From positions 36,006,477 through 36,070,476 of the forward strand of contig OU964918.1 in the NCBI GenBank assembly GCA_918807975.1: a stretch of 64,000 bases of DNA. The letters are read 5' to 3'. A program made the position numbers and the translations under genes. Source of the stretch: Aplidium turbinatum. Lineage: Eukaryota > Chordata > Ascidiacea > Aplousobranchia > Polyclinidae. The notes under the pieces were generated by a model. That model had not been told where the DNA came from. It was given only the letters and a program-made list of their open reading frames with translations, and made no database searches. This document shows positions 55,701 to 64,000 of this stretch, in pieces (the first letter of the stretch is position 1; each line of letters begins with the position of its first letter).

Positions 55701-58629
55701 GATCTGTTCATGCTACTTCAAGTCGATTAATGCGACAAAAGCAAAACTTAATAAAATAACCACATGTAGCAAGTTTAAATAGTTTCTAAAGTTTGGTTTA
55801 TTTAATTTGTGTCAACGACAAAATGTTTATATGGAATATTCATGTGTGTCGTATATGTGGTGGAAACGCACAAGGAATATGGTGTTGTTTTCACTTTTTC
55901 TGTCAAATTCGGCCCAAGGTTATACACTATTCCCGATGGCTAAACTTTATTTCAATCGGATATCATTAATATGATAGCAAATTACAACTCTAAAAGAAGC
56001 CAGACATACAGTACATAGTTGTCTTACAGAAGGTGTGGGCCCATATTTGGAGCTAGGTTGCCAAATGCCAATGCAAACATGATCATCTTATCACCTACGT
56101 CTTGTCTAAGAATATTTGAGATATCTCTTCCTTCTTGTTGGTGGCAGTTCAGATGAGTGACATGAATCAACTTAGTTCCGTCTCCCTTTTCAGCCACTAA
56201 ATTAGCAAGTCGTCTTGGCCATTCCACGTTCACTTCTTCCATGGTGTAGTGACTTGATTGAAACAAAAACCGTTCAACAAAATTTGTAAAGGAATTGTCT
56301 TATTCAGAAAAAACTCATCCATAGAAATTTGCGCCAACTTGCTTCTGCGTTTACAACTAACCTATTAGTAGTCTGGAAATCTGGAATAAATCACAGTTTC
56401 ATAAATTGGCCACTTACTTGAACGGTTTCCACGCTTTAATCAAATTGATGACGCAGTTAGAATGTTCAATGAGGTCACGCACCTCGTCATCACCTCTTTG
56501 AATGGAAAATCTCTCCTGAAAATCCCGTAATTAGATTTACATAACTAATAATTACAGAGAAAAGTGTAACACCGGTATTAAAAATTGAAGAGTGATATAT
56601 AATTAAAATAACTACAAAGGTACTCACATTGCACCTAGAAAATGCACTTAACCTTCAAACATGTAAAAAACATTGTGTTGAACTTTAAAATGCTTTTTTT
56701 TCGTAAACTCTCTGTCAGTTTCATGCAAAAAAATAAGCAAACGTTTTTACTGTGTTGGTAATTCTATGAACAATTCTGACAAGGTTGTCTACTGAAGATC
56801 AGATAAAACTGAAGTTGTTTTACTGGTCTTCTGACCACTGTAAAATGTGTTTGTTAAAATATCTTTTCACTAAAACTGAAAAACCAGATGCTACTAAAAC
56901 AACTTTAAAATCGGCTCCATGTGCAAGGAGAACAAATTCAAGCATTCCAATTGCAGTTAAATGAGCTCCTTTTAAACCTGTCACTTTGAGAACACCCCAT
57001 CTCGTCCGATCTGGGAAGTCAAGTAACGTCGAGCCTGGTTAGTACTTACCCGAAACATAAATTGTCCAAGATCACTCATGACCCTCATTCTCTGAACGCG
57101 ATCGAACGTTCCTCGATATGGAATCATGACATTAGTTCCATATGCCCCTTAATAGAAAGTTAAAACTTTATAGACATCAATAGACTAATATTTTGTGGTC
57201 CAGGCATGAAACCGGCCATAAAAGATTTAGCCAAATGGCAAGAAAGCCAATCTGCCTGCTCACCTTTAATCATGGTATTATAACTGTTTTGCAATCAAGA
57301 AATTCTATGACAAATCTTAATAAACCAGTATCAATTACATTATACAAAAGAACTTGTTTAACTCAACAGAAATAGTCTAACATAACATCCTGTTCTAATT
57401 TGTTAGTTAAACTGTAGTTATTTTATGTGCTTACATAGGCTAAGCTATAATGAATTAAACTGTGGTCTAATGCAAACATTTAAGTGAAAACAACAGTGCT
57501 CATGTCAACCCAAAATCTTCACAGCTTGAAAGTAACACTTTCAAAAAATCAAACTTATTTTATACAAGTTTTTCTATCAAGAATAAGTTGGACATAATGA
57601 CGATCATGATGGGCTGCTTAATGCTTATATACCAAGTTTGTACTACTAACTGTATTATGGCGAGTTGGTTTGATTGTTTTCTTTGTAAAGCTGAAAGAAG
57701 TCAATTGACTGGAAAAAGTAGTTTGAAAAGACAAAATTATGTTTTTTGTCATATATTTACCTAAATGGTTTAATAGAGCATGTCCTACAAATCCATTTCC
57801 ACCAAAAACAGTTGCAACAACTCCGCTAAATGAAGATCTTCCCCCTTTTCCCTTGGGAAGGTAAGATTCATGCATACATCGAGTTTGTTGACCATTTTGA
57901 GCAATGAAGGTGAGTGCTACTGGGCATTTTTTGCAACTTAATTGTGTTCCAATTCCTTAAAACATATGTTGTTTTAAATAAAAAATAGTTATTAGTTTAC
58001 TAACAGCCTGTTACATCAATTAATAGGATCATAAGAAGGAACTTATTCAAATAAAATTCCATTTGAATAGATTCTGTTTGAATAAGTTTCTTCTGATGAT
58101 GCTGTTAAGGTAAAATAGGCTGAAGGTTTTTAGTGAATTACTAACTATTTAGGTGTAATTCGCTCTGCTTGGCTTTTCGCTTGGCATTGAGCACTTCTAT
58201 CAATAGCATTTATTGTTTACATTGTTTCAAATATGTTCATAAAAGCAAGCACAATATAATAATTTAGCTTGGTTTTATTTAATTTCTACAAATGGGTATA
58301 TTTATGGCACTGGTTGCAATCAAAGAGCATTGTTTTGTAGCAGTATTGCCATGGTTAGGGTTTGGCCTCTGCCACGACTAAAATTTCTAAAAAAATTACA
58401 AGTTCTTGTCTTGAACAGCTTTAAAGTTTTCTCAAATTAGGGCAGAATTCCTTATCTGGCAATATTAGTGCTATAGATATTGATATAGCTATAGTGTAAT
58501 TTCTAACGATGCAAGAAAGATAATAGCATTTTCCATGACGTAACAAAGTTTATGAAAAGTGGAATAGCTTTACAAAAAAACAAACTTACTCAAAAATTTC
58601 ATCTTTTCACAGGTCAAAAATACTTTCAT
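52789..58629 (-). CDS. NDUFA9: NADH dehydrogenase 1 alpha subcomplex subunit 9, ten exons
   Basis: Minus-strand exons: 58590-58629, 57761-57919, 57050-57147, 56418-56515, 56099-56252, 55518-55626, 54831-54993, 54404-54524, 53145-53279, 52789-52980. All introns are GT-AG; the sum is 1269 nt = 422 residues (human protein 377). NDUFA9 is an accessory subunit of mitochondrial complex I with an extended short-chain-dehydrogenase fold that binds a nucleotide cofactor and helps stabilise the joint between the membrane and matrix arms. Seen: KGKGGRSSFSG then VVATVFGGNGFVGHAL, the GGxGxxG cofactor loop (residues 53-59); NHLGAYGTNVMIPYRGT; SDLGQFMF; EHSNCVINLI; KLIHVTHLNC; PTTIVRCSGIHGYGDNF; QPVFVSDVAEGI; LRDLGIDPTPYEEKAFEYL. 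Exons 3-10 are firm. The first exon (MKVFLTCEKMKFL) is the weakest call: it has a good ATG context and perfect donor, but the presequence is unusual. Without it translation would start at the ATG of MHESYL (57875). The C-terminus runs about 12 hydrophobic residues past the human end. Confidence 0.9.
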
Positions 58630-58639
58630 GGTGCCAGGC

Positions 58640-59157
58640 TGCTTGAACTTTATAGCAACTACAGACTCATGCAGTAAATTACTGCAGCATAGAATATATT
58701 TAATTAATAACTACTTTCAGTCAAATTGAAGTAGTCCTACAGTACAAAATCTAAAGTTATTTAGAATTTAATTTGTTTAATTTCCACTACATATTATCAT
58801 TTTCATTATCTTTAAATTAATATGCACAGAGGTAAGGGGTGAAAAAGTGCCAAAAATTTGGGTAAAAACTTACATTTGTTTACACAAAGGTTGTTAAATA
58901 AATAGCCACAAAATTTTGTCACTACAGTAGAAAACATACAAGTTGTACTATATACAATCTGTTCGAATTCGGAAGGCAACAGTTTAAATGCTCTTATTTA
59001 TTTATAATATTTTATGGCAAATTTTCAAAAGTTATAAGTTCAACACAAAATTTCTGTATTACCACTAAATTACCACAAATTTTTCATTACTACATTTTTA
59101 TCAAAAGCATTTTTAACATAATTTCCACCAAAGTAGAAACACTGATCCCAGTAGGCT
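58640..59157. other. NDUFA9 upstream region
   Basis: AT-rich DNA where the promoter should lie. I see no clear core promoter motif. Acceptor-like CTATGCTGCAG and GAGTCTGTAG strings on the minus strand at about 58650-58690 leave room for a 5' UTR intron or trans-splice site. Confidence 0.3.
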
Positions 59158-59242
59158 ACAGCAGTGCTTCTCAACCTTTTTCAGTTCACGACCCACTTTT
59201 AATGCAAGTTTTATTGTGCGAACCACAATGAGATATAGCCTA

Positions 59243-60681
59243 CAGCGTGGTCCAACTACTTTTAACTTACGGGCTACTTTACAAAAACGTGACAACTTGC
59301 GTGCAGTAGCTTACATGACCTTAAAAAGGCATCCGCGCCCTCTGTTCCCCCACTTCCTGCACCCCTGTCGGTTCTACTATAGAGTGTAGATGTTCTAATT
59401 GTTTGTAGCCTATTTATTTATTTCGTTTTTGCAATGTTGACATTTGAAGTTTGTTTTGTTTGTTGGTCTATATCAGCGTGGTCCAACTACTTTTTACTTA
59501 CGGCTTACGGGCCATTTCCAATAAAATGATAGTGAGTGCGTAATTTAAATTGTGAAACAATAGCAAATAGAAATTTATTGCAAATCTCTATCAGTGAGAT
59601 GCCTGTGGTTGAGGTTTCTCTGATACTATTGTTTCTACATCAATTTCAATGTTAATTGTTAGTGGTAGCAAGTCGGAGACTATCTTCCAGTGTTTCGTCT
59701 ATCATTCAATTTCTGTTTTTAGACTTGACTTGCTTCATTCTACAAAACGTACTCTCACACATGTATATGTGCTTCTAAACAGTGAGTGCATTTTTAATGC
59801 AAAAGTTTTCAGTTTGGGAAATCAATCCTTGCTGACTAATTTCCAGAAGCACTCTGAGGTTTCATTTTTCCTTGACAGCAAAAATTGGTCGTACTGAAGC
59901 TCGCAGAGTTTGAGCTGAAGTTCTGGTAGCTGTGTTTCCACATTAATATCCATAGGATTAGGATTGTTATACAAATGGAGATAGGTTTTAATCTGTCAAA
60001 ATCTTTAAATCTATTCTCAAATTCACAAGATAAATCCTTAATATCTTTCACAAAACGGGTGCATTCCACTTCATAATCATTTACCACAAGTGCATGCAAA
60101 GAATCAAAGTGTGAAAGATCGTTATTTTTCAAGCATATAATATAGCAAAAAGGCGCAGTTTCCTCTGGAAAGCTTCAATGTGTCCAAGTAAACGTGAAAT
60201 AGTTTTCTTTAGCTCCTGCAAATTTAGGTTTAACACATTCAAGTGCATTGTCATGTCTGTAAGGAAAGCAAGATTGCACAGGAAGTTTTTATCGCATAAC
60301 TGAGTTTGGTACATTTGTGTTTCACCCAATTGTTCTGTTAAAAAAATGATAGTATTTCCTTCCGAAGACTAAAGAAATGAATATTTAAAGGAAACAAAAA
60401 TGTCCGAAACACTAGTTACATATCAACCTTTAAAAAGCCCAGTTGTACTGACAAGACGTGTTAGGTTGAAACAGTATAAGCCCTGCTGTCTGCAACTTTG
60501 AATTACATTTTTGACACTTTTTATCCAAATGCTGTAGGCCTAGCCTACTTGTTCTAATTGAAATTACTTTCTGTAACATAAATACAAATTAAATCAATAT
60601 AATACTGTGAAAGCTCGCAGGCCACAAAAATTCTACCCGCGGGTCGCATGCGGCCCGCGGGCCTGTAGCTGGACCACTCTG
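59243..60681 (-). mobile_element. hAT element with repeated left end and decayed transposase
   Basis: The left end CAGCGTGGTCCAACTACTTT (59243) is repeated at 59474; the right end is AGCTGGACCACTCTG. The flanks read AGATAT before a short AGCCTA tract on the left (about 59231-59242) and AGATATGA on the right (60682-60689), so the target duplication is only partly preserved. Minus-strand remnants at 59836-60329 read CNLAFLTDMTMHLNVLNLNL, IEAFQRKLRLF and DLSHFDSLHAL, the middle of GTF2IRD2/SCAND3-like hAT transposases. A separate hAT-type end CAGTGCTTCTCAACC stands at about 59162. Confidence 0.72.
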
Positions 60682-60893
60682 AGATATGACATCTTTATAA
60701 TGGCATCTTTACTACTGGCGTACCCACTGAGATAGCGTCTACGGTATCTAATTTATATCAGGCATAGCCAAGACATGTATCTTTAAGTGGTGAAAGTTTC
60801 ATCACTCTGGGGGTACCATCTATTCTACATGGTTATCTACCCCCCCAGAAAAGGGGGCCCGAGAGATGTATTTTAAGTGGTGACCATTTTCAG

Positions 60894-61780
60894 CAGGGTT
60901 GTTGGTATTTTACCCGACCCAAAAAAACCCGGGTGGGTTTTTTCAATAAAACCCACTTAAAAAAACCCAAAAAAACCCATAAAAAAACCCAGAGCATCAT
61001 ATTTGTCCAGTTTTTATAAGAAAATTAAAAAAATGAACAAAAACACTACAAAGCACTTAAAACAAACTTTAAATTAGGACTTAAGGATGTGATTGTGAAG
61101 TAAATTTCCAAGAATAAACTGAAAACGCAGTGGATATTGTACAGTACACAAAAATCAAGTAATGTCACTTTGTGTATATAATACTACACTAAAACTCATT
61201 TATGCAAGAAGGCCTTATAGTTAAACTGGTGAAAGTACTACTCTACTGTAGTCTGTATATATGATGTGTAATGCAATTTAGGAGGCTATTTACCAATTAC
61301 AGATTCTGGATTCTAACGCATGGCTCTTTCAGAGCATTTGCCTAAATGGCCACGCAATTGCTCATCCATTACTATATATAATGCATATATATATAAATGA
61401 TAAAAAATATTTAAACATGATGGCATAAATGCTCCTTGCCTTCAAATCTAAAGCAATGATGCAATAATGTGATTTCTACCACGGTAGCATTAACTTGGTA
61501 TAGAAATCAGTGGATGATGCAACATCCAACTTGATCTTGAAATTAATGGATAATGCAACATTCAAGCAACAACAGCCCAAGTGGATTATTTTATTGAGTT
61601 ATGCAAGCATGTACTGTGAGTGAAAGGCACTTCATTCGTAAAAAGTAGTTTTGAGGTGAAATAAGCATGAATCTACTCTTTTTTAAAAAACCCAATAAAA
61701 CCCAAAAAAACCCGGGTTTTTTTAAAAAAACCCGGGCGGGTTGGGCTTTTTTAAAAAAAACCGGGTTTTTTTCAACCCTG
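60894..61780. mobile_element. hAT MITE with AAAACCC/GGGTTTT arrays
   Basis: The left end CAGGGTTGTTGGTATTTTAC and right end GGTTTTTTTCAACCCTG are flanked by exact 8-bp copies ATTTTCAG (60886-60893 and 61781-61788). Both subterminal regions consist of AAAAAACCC and CCCGGGTTTTTT units in both orientations. The centre is AT-rich and non-coding. Confidence 0.9.
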
Positions 61781-61853
61781 ATTTTCAGTAGCCTCTAAAA
61801 CCATTATTTCCTGTTTGTATCAAGACATTTTGCTTCTATTGCTTCTACACAAT

Positions 61854-63826
61854 CAGGGCTGCAATTTTTGCTTTTTTCGGTGACGAGGTCACTCGACACG
61901 CGCCATCACTATTCGACAAACGCCGTGCCTTACGGAAAAAAAAAAGAAAAAAAAGAAGAAAATAAAAAGGAAAAAAAACTGAGAGAGGACTAAACATCGT
62001 CAGGTCGAGGAACAATTGGGGGGGGGACATTACGTGATGCAATCATAAGAGTGCTGGCTTACGTAAACTTTCTTGCGCCAGGTACTTTAAAGCAAGGTCT
62101 AAAAGCGACGCTTCACACGAGAAACTCCCAAGGCGTCAGCGCCGCCATTTTGAACACGGCGGGAGAATGCTTTAATCGAAGTTCCAACGCTTGGCATCAA
62201 ACATTTCGCCACACACGTTTTGTGCTATTCGACACAACGGGTTTCTTTTATAGATAAAATAACCGAAGTAGGCTACTTTAAATGTCAACATGTTTGCAAG
62301 TTTGGATTTATGTCTGACTTATGCACTTGTTGTTCCAAGATTGCAGAAACGTTTTGCAATGTGAATAAAGAAGAGTAGACAGATAACCACGGTTGCAACT
62401 TGACTTCCATCCACTAAAAGGGTTTCTGTGATTACGTAATGGGCGATTTTGCATTCACAAAAGCACACAACCCAGCTGGCAAAACCCGTCATTTTTACAT
62501 TGATTCAACGTCTGCAGACGTTAAATCGAAAAAACGAGAAGCGAAAAATACACTAGAGTAGTCTGCACTGTTTGATTTGTAGTGTTGTAATAATACCAAA
62601 AGTAGCGATACGCACGCTGTTACGTTAAATCACGTCAAATAACTCAGGGGGAAAAGTAAGTTAATTTTGGGTTGATTCAACGTTCGAGTCAGCACAAATC
62701 TATTTAAATTTCCTGGCAGGTTACATTGCGTACCCAGACAGCAAAAATCATCATTTTTACATTGATTCAACGTCTACAGACGTGAAGTCAATGCAAAAAT
62801 AACGAATTTTGCTGCCTGCGTAACAATGCCCAAGAAGAAATTTACGTTTGTTTTACATTAATTCGACATCTAGCGACTTTGAATTATCATAAAATAACGT
62901 TAGTTGTTCAACCAGGTACCGGTAACAAATTAATATCTCACTGCGGGATGATTGCCTCGATTTACGTTTACACTAACATAATTTCGGCACAATTGAGATA
63001 CTGCGAGCAAACACGAGTCTGTTTGATAAAGAACTAGCTGTCAGAATCGGAATCATAAGACGCTGTATAGGAGGATGAAGCTGTCGCATCATCACTGAAA
63101 TACTTGAAGACGCAAAACTGCCCGTTCATGCACGCACAATGCCATAAATTATGATCAGAAGCATTATTTTTCTTTTCTGCCGAAGAATCGTTTATCCAAT
63201 TTTGTACTACTTTTTTAACTTGACCCCGTAGCTTTTCTAATTCCGATTTGTTTCTGTCATAAAATTCTTTACAAATTTTGCAAAATACCACACTAACTTC
63301 CTCCTGTTTCATATAATCTATAGCAGGTAAATTCCACTTTTTAACTGTATCTTCTTTCACGATGATTTATATTCGCAACGACACCGGTAAACAATAAGCA
63401 TTCGATGAAAGAATAACTTTTGCGTAACAATAAGCCGGTATTTATTAGGTTGCAAACTTTTTACAGTTCACAAGAGCATTGTCAGCGCATAAAATAGCTT
63501 GCGTGATGCTCTGGGCTACCGCCGTGTGACACGCAATGAAGAAGCGCATAAAATTTCGTTTGATTAAACATTAAAGCATACGGCAATTGTCGCAGCAATC
63601 CAAGGTGTGTTGATTTGGCGACGGCAATGTTTTTGCCGTCATAGATGGAATCACTCATCCAGCGTGCGATTAAAAACTTAAAGTAAGTGATTCTGATACC
63701 ACACAACTTGTGCGGTAACTCGCGGCCAAACGCTTATAATCTGACTTTTGTGATGTCATATTACTATTCGACAAGCAAGCGTAGAATTTTTGGTCGTTCG
63801 ACAAGAAAGAAAAAATCGCAGCCCTA
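61854..63826 (-). mobile_element. hAT-type element carrying a small zinc-finger-like frame
   Basis: The left end CAGGGCTGCAATTTTTGC and right end GAAAAAATCGCAGCCCTA are complements; TACACAAT (61846-61853) and GACACAAT (63827-63834) match at 7 of 8 bases. Subterminal ATTCGACAA repeats occur at both ends. The inside holds four imperfect TTGATTCAACGTCT palindromes (62500-62880) and one open frame (63034-63360). Confidence 0.8.
63034..63360 (-). CDS. 108-residue zinc-finger-like protein in a hAT-type element
   Basis: The frame runs from ATG to stop: basic-acidic start, then VVFCKICKEFYDRNKSELEK, a helical basic stretch, VVQNWINDSSAEKKNNASDH, and an acidic serine tail ending DSDSDS. C-x2-C followed by W-I-x-x-S and a histidine resembles the DNA-binding zinc finger at the N-terminus of hAT transposases. 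If so this is an N-terminal domain kept without a catalytic core. Expression and function are unknown; the ATG is the first in frame. Confidence 0.45.
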   Translation of the reverse strand: MKEDTVKKWNLPAIDYMKQEEVSVVFCKICKEFYDRNKSELEKLRGQVKKVVQNWINDSSAEKKNNASDHNLWHCACMNGQFCVFKYFSDDATASSSYTASYDSDSDS

Positions 63827-64000
63827 GACACAATGCTTATTGCCTAAATTACACAAATTTGGTGATGTTGGCCAAGAGGGGGACTCACAGCTGATGGTCA
63901 AAATGTGAAAAATTTACATTTTTACCAACTAAAATCCAGTTTTGAGATGCCTGATAACTTTTCATCAACACATCCTGGTCCAATTATGACAGCAGATTCT

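Overview
The window is AT-rich animal DNA. It contains two intron-containing host genes set in a dense layer of mobile elements. The gene structures (short exons, GT-AG introns), Penelope-like and LINE retroelements, two tRNA-headed SINE types and many hAT elements all point to a metazoan. An invertebrate deuterostome such as an ascidian is my guess, but nothing in the sequence proves it. I saw no LTR retroelement, Polinton or other virus-like element.

Layout. From 1 to about 36.9 kb I recognise no intact host gene. This part holds a DNA transposon at 7.65-8.25 kb, a Penelope-like fragment with inverted arms (8.75-9.81 kb), LINE tails (10.6, 19.8 and 30.5 kb) and a LINE endonuclease piece (33.8 kb). 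It also has a GPCR-like open frame (10.9-11.3 kb, minus), several SINEs and a run of hAT elements. Two nests stand out. At 16.1-21.5 kb an unclassified transposase gene on the minus strand is split by two hAT elements with exact 8-bp target duplications. At 22.76-27.70 kb a hAT contains a second hAT, which contains a third hAT, a small MITE and a 9-bp-TSD foldback element.

Host gene 1 (36.93-48.85 kb, plus) is a GT31 beta-1,3-glycosyltransferase. Five exons give a 372-residue type II membrane protein with the family's catalytic motifs. Its introns carry a hAT MITE, a piggyBac element with intact TTAA ends, a mariner fragment, SINEs, a 3-bp-TSD (TTA) MITE and a decayed hAT.

Host gene 2 (52.79-58.63 kb, minus) is NDUFA9, the NAD(P)-binding-fold accessory subunit of mitochondrial complex I. 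Ten exons give 422 residues. The two genes are tail to tail, about 3.9 kb apart, with a SINE and a LINE fragment between them. From 59 kb to the end there are three more hAT-type elements; the last carries a small zinc-finger-like open frame.

A signal running through the whole window is the short motif TAGCCTAC / TAGGCCTA, present at roughly thirty sites counted by eye. In four places it looks like a small insertion into an otherwise readable transposon frame, terminal repeat or target duplication. All coordinates and alignments were worked out by reading; no database search or computation was run.
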